A stretch of 52,728 bases of DNA from Burkholderiales bacterium (GCA_028868895.1 JAGWTP010000013.1:1-52728); one strand, 5' to 3'; positions 24,331-34,306 are shown, counted from the first letter of the stretch. Numbers and translations: made by a program. The notes: generated from the letters alone by a model not told the origin.

Positions 24331-26361
24331 ATGATCACGTCCTCGCTCGGTCTGGTTCTGCTCTTCCTCGTCGCTGCGGTGGCGGGGGTGGTGGCGTGCC
24401 GCCTGGCCAAGCTGCCGCCGATGCTGGGCTACCTCGTGGTGGGCGTGCTGATCGGCCCGAACGCGATCGCGCTGGCCAAGGACACCGCCGGGGTGAGCTA
24501 CCTGGGCGAGTTCGGCGTCGTGTTCCTGATGTTCGTGATCGGGCTCGAGTTCAACCTGCCCAAGCTCAAGAGCATGCGCACGCTGGTGTTCGGCCTCGGG
24601 TTGAGCCAGGTGGCGCTGACCATCGCCGCCACCGTGGCCGGCAACCTGCTGCTCACCGGCACGTACTCGATGGCCGGGCGCCACTGGGGCCTGAGCTGGC
24701 AAAGCGCGGTCGCGCTCGGCGGTGCACTGGCCATGAGCAGCACCGCGATCGTCGTCAAGCTGATGGCCGAGCGGCTCGAACTCGAAAGCGAACACGGCCG
24801 CCGCGTGATGGGCGTGCTGCTGTTCCAGGACCTGGCGGTGGTGCCGCTGCTGGTGCTGATCCCCGCGCTCGGCTCGGCCCCGCAGGTGCTGATGCAGGAG
24901 CTCGCGATCGCTGCCTTGAAGGCCGCGGCGCTGCTGACGGTGCTGCTGGTGGGCGGCCAGCGCGTGATGCGCTGGTGGCTGACGATCGTCGCGCGGCGCA
25001 AGAGCGACGAGCTGTTCGTGCTCAACCTGCTGCTGGTGACGCTCGGCCTGGCGCAACTGACCGCCGCGTTCGGCCTGTCGCTGGCGCTGGGCGCGTTCGT
25101 GGCCGGCATGCTGATCGCCGAGACCGAATACAAGCATCAGGTCGAGACCGACATCCGGCCGTTCCACGACGTGCTGCTCGGCCTGTTCTTCATCACCATC
25201 GGCATGAAGCTCGACGCGCAGGCGCTGTGGCGGCAGTGGCCGCTGGTGGCCTTGCTCACCGTTGCGCCGGTGCTGTTCAAGTTCGGCCTGGTCACGCTGC
25301 TGGCGCGGGCCTTCGGCGCAGCGCCCGGCGTGGCGCTGCGCACCGGGCTGTACCTGGCGCAGGCCGGTGAGTTCGGCTTCGTGCTGCTGGCACTGGCCAC
25401 CGACGGCCATCTGCTGCCCGCGCAACTGCAAAGCCCGGTGCTGGCCAGCATGGTGCTGTCGATGCTGGCCACGCCGTTCCTCGTGCTCTACAGCAACCGC
25501 ATCGTGATGCGCCTGAGTGCGACCGACTGGCTGCTGCAGTCGGTGGCGATGACGACGATCGCCAGGCGATCGATCAACACCGCGTCGCACGTCATCATCG
25601 CCGGCTACGGCCGCAGCGGCCAGAACCTGGCGCGGCTGCTGGACGGCGAGAAGATTCCCTACATGGCGCTCGACCTCGACCCCGACCGCGTGCGGCAGGC
25701 CGCCGCCGCCGGCCAGAACGTGGTGTTCGGCGACGCTGCCCGGCTGCAAAGCCTGATGGCCGCCGGGCTGGCGCGCGCCAGTGCGGTCGTGGTGAGCTAC
25801 CACGACACGCCCTCGGCGCTGAAGATCCTGCGCCTGGTACAGGCCCACGCCCCGCAGGTGCCGGTGATCGTGCGCACCATCGACGACAGCGACATCGAGC
25901 GGCTGCAGGCGGCCGGCGCCACCGAGGTCGTGCCCGAGGCGATCGAAGGCTCGCTGATGCTCGCCAGCCACGCGCTGGCGTTGGTGGGCGTGCCGATGCG
26001 GCGCGTGCTGCGCGTCGTGCAGGACCAGCGCGATGCGCGCTACGGCCTGCTGCGTGGCTACTTCCACGGCGCCGACGACGACACCGCCGACGAGCTTCAG
26101 ACGGCGCGGCTGCTCAGCATCACGCTGCCGGAGGTCGGCGCCCACCTGGGCCAGACGCTGGCCGCACTGGCGCTGCAGGCGGTCGGCGTGACGGTGGTCT
26201 CGGTGCGACGTGCCGGCGGTGCGGTCACCAAGCCCGACGACGCCCTCGTGCTCGCCGCCGGCGACACGCTGGTGCTGTCGGGCCGGCCGGAACCGCTGGC
26301 GCTGGCCGAGGCACGGCTGCTTGGCCGCAAGGCGCCGCGCGCGCTGATGAACGTCAGCTGA
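24331..26361 (+). CDS. CPA2-family monovalent cation:H+ antiporter (Kef/YbaL-like) with TrkA domains
   Basis: 676 residues. A CPA2 membrane domain of about 12-13 hydrophobic segments fills about residues 1-400 (GYLVVGVLIGPNAIALA, GLEFNLPKLK, ALAMSSTAIVVKLMAER, GLFFITIGMKLD, AQAGEFGFVLLAL). A RCK/TrkA-N domain follows (VIIAGYGRSGQNLARLLD, nucleotide-binding), then a TrkA-C domain (about 590-660). It exchanges K+ or Na+ for protons in the inner membrane, gated by nucleotide or thiol adducts. The 3' end overlaps the convergent cyclic-nucleotide-binding gene by eight bases. Confidence 0.92.
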   Translation: MITSSLGLVLLFLVAAVAGVVACRLAKLPPMLGYLVVGVLIGPNAIALAKDTAGVSYLGEFGVVFLMFVIGLEFNLPKLKSMRTLVFGLGLSQVALTIAATVAGNLLLTGTYSMAGRHWGLSWQSAVALGGALAMSSTAIVVKLMAERLELESEHGRRVMGVLLFQDLAVVPLLVLIPALGSAPQVLMQELAIAALKAAALLTVLLVGGQRVMRWWLTIVARRKSDELFVLNLLLVTLGLAQLTAAFGLSLALGAFVAGMLIAETEYKHQVETDIRPFHDVLLGLFFITIGMKLDAQALWRQWPLVALLTVAPVLFKFGLVTLLARAFGAAPGVALRTGLYLAQAGEFGFVLLALATDGHLLPAQLQSPVLASMVLSMLATPFLVLYSNRIVMRLSATDWLLQSVAMTTIARRSINTASHVIIAGYGRSGQNLARLLDGEKIPYMALDLDPDRVRQAAAAGQNVVFGDAARLQSLMAAGLARASAVVVSYHDTPSALKILRLVQAHAPQVPVIVRTIDDSDIERLQAAGATEVVPEAIEGSLMLASHALALVGVPMRRVLRVVQDQRDARYGLLRGYFHGADDDTADELQTARLLSITLPEVGAHLGQTLAALALQAVGVTVVSVRRAGGAVTKPDDALVLAAGDTLVLSGRPEPLALAEARLLGRKAPRALMNVS

Positions 26362-26821
26362 ACGGGGTCTGCTTGGCGAGGGTGGCACGCATGCGCGCGG
26401 CCATCACGCCGCCGGCGGCGCGCAGCAGTTCGAGCGAAAGCGCCGGCAGCCGCTGCGCCAGCTCTTCGAGCCGCGGGCCGCGCAGCGCATACACCACGCA
26501 CGGCGTCATCGCCTCGACGTTGGCCATGCGCGGGCTGTCGCCGAACAGGCCCGGTTCACCGACGACCGAGCCGGTGCGCAGGATCGCGATGCGGTTGCTG
26601 CCCGGCGGGCCCCCGGTGATGAAGACCTGCAGGCTGCCCTGGGCCAGAAAGTACATCGTGCGGTCGGCGTCGCCCTGCTTGATCAACAGGTCGCCGGCGC
26701 GGATCTCGTGGCGCGTCAGGTACGGGGCGATGCTGCGCCACTGCTCCAGCGTCAGGCGCGCATGGAACGCGTCATCGGCATTCAGCGTCTGCATCGCATG
26801 CACCAGCTCGTTGATTTCCAT
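26354..26821 (-). CDS. Cyclic-nucleotide-binding domain protein (stand-alone)
   Basis: 155 residues, nearly all one cNMP-binding domain (about 25-145): GDLLIKQGDADRTMYFLAQGSLQVFI is the beta-barrel core, and the phosphate-binding cassette region is GSVVGEPGLFGDSPRMANVEA. No DNA-binding domain is present, unlike Crp/Fnr. It faces the antiporter with an eight-base 3' overlap. A modulator role on that transporter or a c-di-AMP/cAMP sensor role is possible, but only the domain is supported. The C-terminus is helical. Confidence 0.83.
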   Translation of the reverse strand: MEINELVHAMQTLNADDAFHARLTLEQWRSIAPYLTRHEIRAGDLLIKQGDADRTMYFLAQGSLQVFITGGPPGSNRIAILRTGSVVGEPGLFGDSPRMANVEAMTPCVVYALRGPRLEELAQRLPALSLELLRAAGGVMAARMRATLAKQTPFS

Positions 26822-26978
26822 CGTGTTCCCCTCGCGCGGCGCCCACGTGGAGCGTTTCCGACGCCCGAATTATCCGTGGGCGCCGCGCCGGCCCACAACC
26901 ACGCGGGCGGGCGCGGTGAACCCTTCGTCGCCGCACGGCGCCCGCCTGTCGGGTTGCGCGCAGCGAAGGCGGTCGGAC

Positions 26979-28385
26979 TTACTTGCCGATACAGAAGCGG
27001 CCGAAGATCTCGCCGAGCAGGTCGTCGGACGTGAACGCGCCGGTGATCTCGCCGAGCGCGTCGTGGGCCAGGCGCAGCTCTTCGGCGAGCAGGTCGAGCG
27101 CGGCGTCGGCGCGCGCGGCTTGCGCCAGCGCGTGGGCCAGGTGCGCGCGCGTCTGGCGCAGCGCCTGCACGTGGCGGCTGCGGGCGATGAACAGGCCCTC
27201 GGGCTGGGCGTGCCAGCCGGCGAGTTCGAGCAGCTTGGCGCGCAGCGCGGGCAGGCCCTCGCCGGTGCGGGCCGACAGCGCGATGCCGGGCAGCGACGCT
27301 GGTGCCGGCGCCGCGTCGGCCTTGTTGTGGATGTGCAGCAGGCGGTCGGCGCGGCGCAACGCGGCCGGCAGGCGCCGCTCGATCTGCGCCTCGCCGGCGT
27401 CGTAGGCGGGCTCGCCGGCGCGCGTGAGGTCGTGCATGAAGAGCACCGCGTCGGCGCGCTCGATCTCGCTCCAGCTGCGCGCCACGCCGATGCGCTCGAC
27501 CTCGTCGGCGGAGTCGCGCAGCCCGGCGGTGTCGATCACGTGCACCGGCACGCCCTCGATCTGGATCGTGCCGCTGACCTTGTCGCGCGTGGTGCCGGCG
27601 ATCGGCGTGACGATCGCCAGCTCGGCTCCGGCCAGCGCGTTCAGCAGCGAGCTCTTGCCGACGTTGGGCTGGCCGGCCAGCACCACCGAGATGCCTTCGC
27701 GCAGCAACGCGCCCTGGCGCGCGCGGTCGAGCACCGCGTCGACCTGGCCCGCAATCGCCTGCAGCCGGGCGCGCGCGTTGGCCTGCTCGAGAAAGTCGAT
27801 CTCCTCTTCGGGGAAGTCGAGCGTGGCCTCGACCAGCATGCGCAGCTCGATCAGGTTCTCGCGCAGCGCGTTGATCTGGTCCGAGAACGCGCCGCTGAGC
27901 GAGCGCCCAGCCGAGCGCGCCGCGGCTTCGGTGCTGGCTTCGATCAGGTCGCTGACGGCCTCGGCCTGCGCCAGGTCGAGCTTGTCGTTGAGGAACGCGC
28001 GCTCGGTGAACTCACCGGGTTGCGCCAGGCGCAGCCCGGCCAGTCGTGCGCCACCGCCGCCCGCGAGCGGCTGCGCGGCGGCCTCGAGGCAGCGCGCCAG
28101 CAGCAGTTGCAGAACCACCGGCCCGCCGTGCGCCTGCAGCTCGAGCACGTCTTCGCCGGTGTACGAGTGCGGCGCCGCGAAGTACAGCGCCAGCCCGTGG
28201 TCGATGACCGCGCCGGCGGCGTCGGTGAACGGCAGGTAGGTGGCGTGGCGCGGCTGCAGCGCGCGGCCGAAGAGCGCGTCGATCAGCGCCGCGAGGTCGG
28301 CGCCCGAGACGCGCACGATGCCCACCGCGCCGCGCCCGCTGGCGGTGGCGACGGCGACGATGGGCTCGTGGTGGCGGGGCAGCAT
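26979..28385 (-). CDS. mnmE: tRNA modification GTPase MnmE
   Basis: 468 residues. The N-terminal folate-binding domain starts [21 protein letters not shown]; a helical domain follows. The GTPase domain (about 230-390) has the P-loop [21 protein letters not shown] (switch) and DTAGLRDS. The protein ends CIGK, the essential C-terminal cysteine motif. With MnmG it makes the 5-carboxymethylaminomethyl group on tRNA wobble uridine. It is the last gene of the yidC-side cluster, 95 bases from yidC, with a hairpin between them. Confidence 0.97.
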   Translation of the reverse strand: MLPRHHEPIVAVATASGRGAVGIVRVSGADLAALIDALFGRALQPRHATYLPFTDAAGAVIDHGLALYFAAPHSYTGEDVLELQAHGGPVVLQLLLARCLEAAAQPLAGGGGARLAGLRLAQPGEFTERAFLNDKLDLAQAEAVSDLIEASTEAAARSAGRSLSGAFSDQINALRENLIELRMLVEATLDFPEEEIDFLEQANARARLQAIAGQVDAVLDRARQGALLREGISVVLAGQPNVGKSSLLNALAGAELAIVTPIAGTTRDKVSGTIQIEGVPVHVIDTAGLRDSADEVERIGVARSWSEIERADAVLFMHDLTRAGEPAYDAGEAQIERRLPAALRRADRLLHIHNKADAAPAPASLPGIALSARTGEGLPALRAKLLELAGWHAQPEGLFIARSRHVQALRQTRAHLAHALAQAARADAALDLLAEELRLAHDALGEITGAFTSDDLLGEIFGRFCIGK

Positions 28386-28416
28386 CGGGGCATTCTCGCG
28401 CAGCGCCCACGAAACA

Positions 28417-28452
28417 ATGCCCCGCGTGAACCGGCAGGATTCAGCGGGGCAT
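28417..28452 (-). terminator. Candidate terminator after yidC
   Basis: A 9-bp perfect stem (ATGCCCCGC / GCGGGGCAT) lies 28 bases past the yidC stop. On the minus strand it is followed by TTGTTTCG, a partial T-run. It suggests that the rpmH-yidC transcript ends, at least partly, before mnmE. Confidence 0.55.
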
Positions 28453-28480
28453 CGGTGGTGCGCACGGGCGCGCGGGGGCG

Positions 28481-30262
28481 CTATTTCTTGAGCACGCCCA
28501 GGCGCTTGTTGATCACGTACTGCTGGGTGATCGACAGGATGTTGTTGGTCAGCCAGTACAGCACCAGGCCGGCCGGGAACACGAAGAACATGACCGAGAA
28601 GATCAGCGGCATGAACCACATCATCCTGGCCTGCACCGGATCGGGCGGTTTCGGGTTGAGCCAGGTCTGCAGCAGGCTGGAAAGCGTCATCAGCAGCGGC
28701 AGGATGAAATACGGGTCGCGCACCGACAGGTCGGTGATCCAGCCGATCCACGGCGCCCCGCGCATCTCGACCGTGGACAGCAGCACCCAGTACAGCGATA
28801 TGAAGAACGGCATCTGCACGAAGATCGGCAGGCACCCGCCCAGCGGGTTGATCTTTTCCTCGCGGTAGATGCGCATCATCTCCTGCTGCATCTGCTGCGG
28901 CTTGTCCTTGAGCCGCTCGCGCATTTCGGTGATCTTCGGGTTGATGGCCTTCATCTTGGCCATCGAGCCGTAGGCCTTGGCGTTGAGCCAGTAGAACGCG
29001 ATCTTCAGCAGCACGACCAGCCCGACGATCGACCAACCCCAGTTGCCCAGGATCTTGTGCAACTGCGTGAGCAGCCAGAACAGCGGCTCGGCCAGGATCT
29101 TGAAGATGCCGTAGTCCTTGACCAGTTCCAGGCCGGGCGCCAGCGCCGCGAGCTTGTTTTCTTCTTGCGGGCCGGCGAACAGGCGCGCGTCGAAGGTCTT
29201 GGTGGCGCCCGGTGCAAGCTCGCCGAGCGGCACGAACATGCCGACCGAGTAGACCTGCACCGGCGCGCCGGTGGCGGGATCGATGACGTCGGACTTGCCG
29301 GTGTAGTACTCGCGTGGCTGCTTGACACCCCCCGGCTTGTCGATCAGCCACGCGGAGACGAAGTAGTGCTGCACCATCGCGACCCAGCCGTTGTCGGCCT
29401 CGACCGGGTAGTCGGGCTTCTCGTTGGGGCCACGCTTGTCGATGGCCTTGAACTCGATCTTGTGGAACTTGGACGCCTCGTCGTAGATGGCCGCGCCGGT
29501 GAAGGTCGAGTAGCCGGTCGAGGCGCCGGGCGGCGGGACGCCGTCGCGCACCAGTTGCAGGTACAGGCGCGGGGTGACCGGCGCGGTCGACTCGTTGACG
29601 ACCTCGTTCTTCACGTCGATCACGTAGTCGCCACGCTTGAAGGTGTAGGTCTTGACGAGCTTGACGCCACCGACGACCGGCGACTCGAACTTCACCTGCA
29701 GCGAGTTCTGGCCGGGCTGCAAGCTGTGCTCCCCGGCAACCAGCGTCATCAGCGTGTGGTGATTGGGCAGGCCCGAGCCACCCGCGGCCGGGATCAGGCC
29801 GGTCTGCGCCACGTACATGCGCAACGCCGACTCGTCGAACAGGACCACGTCTTTCTTCTCGGCGGCCGGCGGCTTGCCGCCGCTCCTGAAGAGCGTGACC
29901 AGCGGCTCGTACCACGGCGTCTCGACGAAATCGGGGTACTTCAGCAACTCCAGCCGGGTCAGCGTGCCGCCCTCGCTGCTGAGCGTGGCCTTGACCAGAT
30001 CGGTGCTGATCGTCACCTGTTGGGCCACCACCGGCGCCGCCGCAGGCGCGGCGCCCGGCAGTGGCGTCGTCGATGCCGGGGTCTGGGTGCCGCTGGGCAC
30101 CGGCAAACCCGCGGCTCCGGGCGCCGAGCCGGCGGCCGCGACCTTGGCCGGCGTCGGACTGAAGAACGACGGCTGCCCGTTGTGCTTGTTCCAGGCGTCC
30201 CAGATCAGGAACAGGGACATGGAGAACACCACCCACAGCAGGGTGCGGCGTATATCGGTCAT
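28481..30262 (-). CDS. yidC: Membrane protein insertase YidC
   Basis: 593 residues. It begins with a membrane segment (about 8-25), then a large periplasmic domain of about 330 residues, and five C-terminal transmembrane segments ([36 protein letters not shown], ending KRLGVLKK). A conserved Arg-type hydrophilic groove is part of the family. It inserts proteins into the inner membrane alone or with SecYEG. Start ATG overlaps the yidD stop (ATGA). Confidence 0.97.
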   Translation of the reverse strand: MTDIRRTLLWVVFSMSLFLIWDAWNKHNGQPSFFSPTPAKVAAAGSAPGAAGLPVPSGTQTPASTTPLPGAAPAAAPVVAQQVTISTDLVKATLSSEGGTLTRLELLKYPDFVETPWYEPLVTLFRSGGKPPAAEKKDVVLFDESALRMYVAQTGLIPAAGGSGLPNHHTLMTLVAGEHSLQPGQNSLQVKFESPVVGGVKLVKTYTFKRGDYVIDVKNEVVNESTAPVTPRLYLQLVRDGVPPPGASTGYSTFTGAAIYDEASKFHKIEFKAIDKRGPNEKPDYPVEADNGWVAMVQHYFVSAWLIDKPGGVKQPREYYTGKSDVIDPATGAPVQVYSVGMFVPLGELAPGATKTFDARLFAGPQEENKLAALAPGLELVKDYGIFKILAEPLFWLLTQLHKILGNWGWSIVGLVVLLKIAFYWLNAKAYGSMAKMKAINPKITEMRERLKDKPQQMQQEMMRIYREEKINPLGGCLPIFVQMPFFISLYWVLLSTVEMRGAPWIGWITDLSVRDPYFILPLLMTLSSLLQTWLNPKPPDPVQARMMWFMPLIFSVMFFVFPAGLVLYWLTNNILSITQQYVINKRLGVLKK

Positions 30263-30588
30263 GGGGAGGTCGTCTTGTCGATCGAAACGGGGGGCGGGTT
30301 GCCGGCAGCGCTGAGCGTTGTCGGAATGAAGCGGCGGAACAGTGCCGGTGCCACGTCGGGCACGGGGTCGTGCCCGCCGGCACAAAACGGGTGGCAGCGT
30401 GCGAGACGGCGCAGGGTCAGGTAACTGCCTGCCGCCGCACCGTGGCTTTGCAGTGCGTGCAAGGCATAGGCCGAACAGGTCGGCTCGAAGCGGCAGGAGC
30501 TGCCCAGCCACGGGCTCAACAGCAGGCGGTAGCCGCGCACCAGTGCGACCAGAATGCGCTGCGGCAGGGTCAGCAAGAACGCGCCCAT
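30259..30588 (-). CDS. yidD: Membrane protein insertion efficiency factor YidD
   Basis: 109 residues, longer than the usual 70-90 because of a Pro-rich C-terminal tail. The core [29 protein letters not shown] and [13 protein letters not shown] carries the conserved cysteines of the family. It helps insertion of membrane proteins with YidC. It lies between rnpA (22-base gap) and yidC (four-base overlap), the standard arrangement. Confidence 0.95.
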   Translation of the reverse strand: MGAFLLTLPQRILVALVRGYRLLLSPWLGSSCRFEPTCSAYALHALQSHGAAAGSYLTLRRLARCHPFCAGGHDPVPDVAPALFRRFIPTTLSAAGNPPPVSIDKTTSP

Positions 30589-30610
30589 GGGAGGATGCCG
30601 TGCGGCCCGG

Positions 30611-31093
30611 TCAGCGCGCGTGCGCGGCCCGCGCGGCGTCGAGCAGCAGCCGCTCGAGCTCGGCCCGGGCCGCGTGTTTCAACGCTTCGGATGCGGCGCT
30701 GACGAACGTGGCGCGCTCGAACGGTGCGCGCAAGCGCACGATCCACAGGCCGGCGGCCAGCGACGCAGCGTGGCCGGCCACGACCGAGCGGATCTGGCGC
30801 TTCAACAAGGTTCGGGTCACCGATCGACGCGCGTGGCGCTTGGGCACCACCGCACCGAGCCAGAGTGAGCCAGGGGCCACAGGCGCGCGCTCGGGAGCCG
30901 AGTCATCCACAGCGTGCACTTCAGAACCTTCGATGCCTGTTGACAACTGCGCCGCGCCGGAGCGGCCGGCAGGCTTCGCGCAGACACTGGGGCGGTCCGC
31001 GAGGTGGTGCACCGCGAAGTGCAGGCTGCGGACCCGGGTGCGCGTGCGCAGCACCCGCTCGAAGTCTTCGGAGCGAACGAGTCGGGCGATCAC
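30611..31093 (-). CDS. rnpA: Ribonuclease P protein component RnpA
   Basis: 160 residues from a GTG at 31093 (reads [11 protein letters not shown]). The RNP signature is [24 protein letters not shown], and the first helix is [12 protein letters not shown]. Between them is a Ser/Pro/Ala-rich insert of about 40 residues, so it exceeds the usual length of about 120. An ATG at 31156 (181-residue version, 22 bases after the rpmH stop) is possible, with no clear ribosome-binding site at either. RNase P processes pre-tRNA 5' ends. Confidence 0.9.
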   Translation of the reverse strand: MIARLVRSEDFERVLRTRTRVRSLHFAVHHLADRPSVCAKPAGRSGAAQLSTGIEGSEVHAVDDSAPERAPVAPGSLWLGAVVPKRHARRSVTRTLLKRQIRSVVAGHAASLAAGLWIVRLRAPFERATFVSAASEALKHAARAELERLLLDAARAAHAR

Positions 31094-31178
31094 GGTGGAT
31101 TGGCCGGCGCCGGTCGACGAGCCACTGGCTGCGGCTGGCGCGATTGCGCCGCGCATCGGGCGACGCCGCCGACGTGCT

Positions 31179-31313
31179 TCAGACCGCCAGGCGCTTGCGG
31201 CCCTTGGCGCGACGCGCGTTGATCACGGCACGACCGCCGCGCGTCTTCATGCGGACGAGAAAACCGTGGGTACGGGCGCGGCGAACTTTGGAGGCTTGAT
31301 AGGTGCGTTTCAT
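31179..31313 (-). CDS. rpmH: Ribosomal protein L34
   Basis: 44 residues, starting [17 protein letters not shown] and ending GRKRLAV. This is the full usual length for L34. It heads the operon rpmH-rnpA-yidD-yidC, with a strong promoter upstream on the minus strand. Its small size hides it from most length cut-offs. Confidence 0.98.
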   Translation of the reverse strand: MKRTYQASKVRRARTHGFLVRMKTRGGRAVINARRAKGRKRLAV

Positions 31314-31377
31314 GATGTGTCCAACGTGGGGTCTGTCCCGAGCGTGCCACCGCGTGCCCTTGGCTTCGGGAAACCGA

Positions 31378-31408
31378 GTATTACACCAAAAACCCCCTTG
31401 CCAGTCAA
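31378..31408 (-). promoter_or_regulatory. Predicted rpmH promoter
   Basis: On the minus strand TTGACT (31403-31408) is followed after 17 bases by TGTAAT (31380-31385); TAATAC shifted two bases is an alternative -10. It is about 65 bases upstream of the rpmH ATG and is the best sigma-70-like promoter seen in the window. Confidence 0.65.
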
Positions 31409-31462
31409 CGACTTACACCGCCGACAGTGGCTTGGCGGCCCTCCGGACCGGCGTGCGCGAAC

Positions 31463-31471
31463 TGTGGATAA
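31463..31471 (-). promoter_or_regulatory. DnaA box (perfect)
   Basis: TGTGGATAA is the exact reverse complement of the consensus TTATCCACA. It lies 60 bases upstream of dnaA, 25 bases before a TACAAT -10 element at 31497-31502, and could mediate dnaA autoregulation or be part of oriC. Confidence 0.8.
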
Positions 31472-31496
31472 CCATCGCGGCGGAGGCCCCGCCACG

Positions 31497-31502
31497 TACA
31501 AT
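31497..31502 (+). promoter_or_regulatory. Possible -10 element of the dnaA promoter
   Basis: TACAAT lies 30 bases upstream of the dnaA ATG. No good -35 is visible at 16-18 bases upstream; the DnaA box ends about 25 bases before it. Confidence 0.4.
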
Positions 31503-31522
31503 TCGGCCGCTCCAAGAAGAAC

Positions 31523-31531
31523 TTTTCCACA
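31523..31531 (+). promoter_or_regulatory. DnaA-box-like site abutting the dnaA start
   Basis: TTTTCCACA fits the relaxed DnaA consensus TTWTNCACA. Its last base is directly before the A of the dnaA ATG. It suggests direct occlusion of translation start or transcription by DnaA (inference). Confidence 0.55.
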
Positions 31532-32920
31532 ATGAGCGCTGACCTTTGGCAGCTCGGCCGCGAACGTCTGGCCGCCGAACTGCCCGAACAACAATTCAAC
31601 ACCTGGATCCGTCCGCTGCCGCCCGCCGATGTCATCGATCAGGGCGATACCGGCGCGGTCGTGACGCTGCGTGTGCCCAATCGCTTCAAGCTGGATTGGA
31701 TCCGCAATCAGTACGCCGGGCGCATCGAAGCCGTGTTGAGCGACCTGGCCGGCAAACCGGTGCGGCTCGACATCACGCTGGCAACTCGCGACGCCGCTGC
31801 CGCCGCGGCGATTCCGAGTTCCGCCCCACAGGCCGCCGGCACGGAGTTGCATGCGCTGAACCCTCCGCGTTCCGCAGCGCCGGCGCCTCACCTGCCGTCG
31901 CGCAGCCGCCTGAACCTGGCGCTGACCTTCGACACGCTGGTGCCCGGGCGCGCCAACCAGATGGCGCGCACCGCGGCGCTGCATGTGGCCGGCGCACCCG
32001 GGCTCATGTACAACCCGCTGTTCATCTACGGCGGCGTGGGCCTGGGCAAGACGCACCTGATCCACGCGGTGGGCAACGCATTGCTGGCCGACAAGCCCGA
32101 CGCGCGCATCCTGTACCTGCACGCCGAGCAGTTCATCACCGACGTGGTGAAGAACTACCAGCGCAAGACCTTCGACGAGCTCAAGGCCAAGTACCACCAG
32201 CTCGACCTGCTGCTGATCGACGACGTTCAGTTCTTCGCCGGCAAGGAGCGCACCCAGGAGGAGTTCTTCAACGCCTTCGAGGCGCTGCTGGCCAAGCGCG
32301 CCCACATCATCATGACCAGCGACACCTACCCGAAAGGGCTGGTCGACATCGACGAGCGTCTGACCTCGCGCTTCGACGCCGGCCTGACGGTGGCGATCGA
32401 GCCGCCCGAGCTCGAGATGCGGGTGGCGATCCTGATGCGCAAGGCCGAGCTCGAAGCCACGCCGATGCCCGAAGACGTGGCCTTCTTCGTCGCGAAGAAC
32501 GTGCGCGCCAACGTGCGCGAACTCGAAGGCGCGCTGCGCAAGATCCTCGCGTACTCGAGGTTTTCACACAAGGAGATCAACATCGGGCTGGCGCGCGAAG
32601 CGCTCAAGGACCTGCTGTCGATCCAGAACCGCCAGATCGGCGTCGAGAACATCCAGAAGACCGTGGCCGACTTCTACAAGATCAAGGTCGCCGACATGTA
32701 CAGCAAGAAGCGGCCGGCCAGCATCGCGCGGCCGCGCCAGATCGCGATGTACCTGGCCAAGGACATGACGCAGAAGAGCCTGCCCGAGATCGGTGAGCTG
32801 TTCGGCGGGCGCGACCACACCACCGTGCTGCACGCGGTGCGCAAGATCGCCGCCGAGCGCCAGAAGAACACCGAGCTGAACCAGCAACTGCACGTCCTCG
32901 AGCAGACGCTGAAGGGCTGA
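31532..32920 (+). CDS. dnaA: Chromosomal replication initiator DnaA
   Basis: 462 residues. Domain I (1-80) opens [25 protein letters not shown]; a Pro/Ala-rich domain II follows (about 85-125). The AAA+ domain has Walker [14 protein letters not shown] (Lys173) and Walker [20 protein letters not shown]; domain IV carries the DnaA-box-binding signature [14 protein letters not shown]. It opens oriC and loads DnaB. Its start context and the upstream DnaA boxes point to autoregulation. dnaN follows after 229 bases. Confidence 0.98.
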   Translation: MSADLWQLGRERLAAELPEQQFNTWIRPLPPADVIDQGDTGAVVTLRVPNRFKLDWIRNQYAGRIEAVLSDLAGKPVRLDITLATRDAAAAAAIPSSAPQAAGTELHALNPPRSAAPAPHLPSRSRLNLALTFDTLVPGRANQMARTAALHVAGAPGLMYNPLFIYGGVGLGKTHLIHAVGNALLADKPDARILYLHAEQFITDVVKNYQRKTFDELKAKYHQLDLLLIDDVQFFAGKERTQEEFFNAFEALLAKRAHIIMTSDTYPKGLVDIDERLTSRFDAGLTVAIEPPELEMRVAILMRKAELEATPMPEDVAFFVAKNVRANVRELEGALRKILAYSRFSHKEINIGLAREALKDLLSIQNRQIGVENIQKTVADFYKIKVADMYSKKRPASIARPRQIAMYLAKDMTQKSLPEIGELFGGRDHTTVLHAVRKIAAERQKNTELNQQLHVLEQTLKG

Positions 32921-32977
32921 AGAAATTCGCCGATGTCAAGCAACAACCCTGGGGACAAGTTTCGGACAAGCACCCAC

Positions 32978-32986
32978 CTGTCCACA
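32978..32986 (+). promoter_or_regulatory. Weak DnaA-box-like site
   Basis: CTGTCCACA differs from TTATCCACA at two positions. It lies in the dnaA-dnaN gap, near GGGGACAAG and CGGACAAG, which resemble inverted degenerate copies. Confidence 0.3.
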
Positions 32987-33096
32987 GGCCCGCGCCGATC
33001 GCGGAAGTTGTTGTACCGCCAGCGCGTTGCAACCAGGGGTTCGGGGCCCATGGTTTCCAGGGGCCTAAGTGACTGATCGAACAGGCGAAAATCGCC

Positions 33097-33105
33097 TTGT
33101 CCACA
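33097..33105 (+). promoter_or_regulatory. DnaA-box-like site
   Basis: TTGTCCACA has one mismatch to TTATCCACA. It lies in the dnaA-dnaN gap 45 bases before dnaN. With the site at 32978 it may be a minor origin element. Confidence 0.45.
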
Positions 33106-33149
33106 GAGATGAGCGTTCTCTACTACTACGACCAAGTTGAGAGGTTGAC

Positions 33150-34268
33150 ATGATTGTCTTGAAGGCAGAACAAGAAAAAGTTTTGAACGCACTGCAGGCC
33201 GTGGCCGGCATCGTCGAGCGGCGTCACACCTTGCCGATCCTGGCCAACGTGCTGCTTCGCAAGACCGGCGGCCGGATCGAGCTGACCACGAGCGACCTCG
33301 AGATCCAGGTGCGCACCAGCGCCGAACTGGGTGGCGACGGCGGCAACTTCGCAACCACGGTGGGCGCGCGCAAGCTGATCGACATCCTGCGTTCGATGCC
33401 TGCCGACCAGGTCGTGACGCTGAGCGCGAACCAGAGCAAGCTGACGCTGCAAGGTGGCAAGAGCCGCTTCACGCTGCAGACGATGCCCAGCGACGACTTT
33501 CCGCTGGTGCAGGAGGCGGCCGATTTCGGCCCGGCGTTCAGCGTGCCGCAGAAGGCTTTGAAGGGGCTGATCAACCAGGTGCACTTCGCGATGGCGGTGC
33601 ACGACATCCGCTACTACCTGAACGGCATCCTGTTCGTTGCCGAAGGCAAGAGCCTGACGCTGGTGGCCACCGACGGACACCGCCTGGCGCTGGCGCAGGC
33701 CACGCTGGCCGCGGAGATCCCGAAGCAGGAGGTGATCCTGCCGCGCAAGACGGTGCTCGAGTTGCAGCGTCTGCTCAGGGACGAGAAGGACGGCGACGAA
33801 GGCCTGATCGAAATGCGCTTCGCCGGCAACCAGGCCAAGTTCAGCTTCAGTGGCATGGAGTTCGTGACCAAGCTGGTCGAAGGCAAGTTCCCCGACTACA
33901 ACCGCGTGATCCCGAAGAACCACAAGAACATCATCACGCTGGGCCGCGCGCCGCTGCTCGCCAGCCTGCAGCGCGCGGCGATCCTGACGAGCGAGAAGTT
34001 CAAGGGCGTGCGCGTCAACATCGAGCCCGGCACGCTGCGCATCGCGTCGAGCAACGCCGAACAGGAAGAGGCCAAGGAAGAACTCGAGATCGACTACGGC
34101 GGCGACAGCATCGAGATCGGCTTCAACGTCACCTACCTGATCGATGCGCTGAGCAACATGAACGTGGAGATGATCCGGCTGGAGTTGCAGGACACCAATT
34201 CCAGCGCGCTCATCACCGTGCCGGAGCAGGCCGGCTTCAAGTACGTGGTCATGCCGATGCGGATCTAG
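33150..34268 (+). CDS. dnaN: DNA polymerase III beta sliding clamp
   Basis: 372 residues, the usual length for DnaN. The start MIVLKAEQEKVLNALQAVAGIVERRHTLPILANVLL and the C-terminal YVVMPMRI are classical. Three repeated clamp domains of about 120 residues form the ring. It holds the polymerase on DNA. It lies between dnaA and gyrB, in the standard origin order. Confidence 0.98.
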   Translation: MIVLKAEQEKVLNALQAVAGIVERRHTLPILANVLLRKTGGRIELTTSDLEIQVRTSAELGGDGGNFATTVGARKLIDILRSMPADQVVTLSANQSKLTLQGGKSRFTLQTMPSDDFPLVQEAADFGPAFSVPQKALKGLINQVHFAMAVHDIRYYLNGILFVAEGKSLTLVATDGHRLALAQATLAAEIPKQEVILPRKTVLELQRLLRDEKDGDEGLIEMRFAGNQAKFSFSGMEFVTKLVEGKFPDYNRVIPKNHKNIITLGRAPLLASLQRAAILTSEKFKGVRVNIEPGTLRIASSNAEQEEAKEELEIDYGGDSIEIGFNVTYLIDALSNMNVEMIRLELQDTNSSALITVPEQAGFKYVVMPMRI

Positions 34269-34306
34269 CCGCACGGCGGCTTGATCCGCTGCGCGGTCAC
34301 TGTGCT

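Noticed and set aside
26979-30383. Apparent 1134-residue protein covering mnmE and yidC
   Set aside because: Only the C-terminal part is MnmE; the rest is out of frame with yidC. The MnmE start at 28385 gives the family length.
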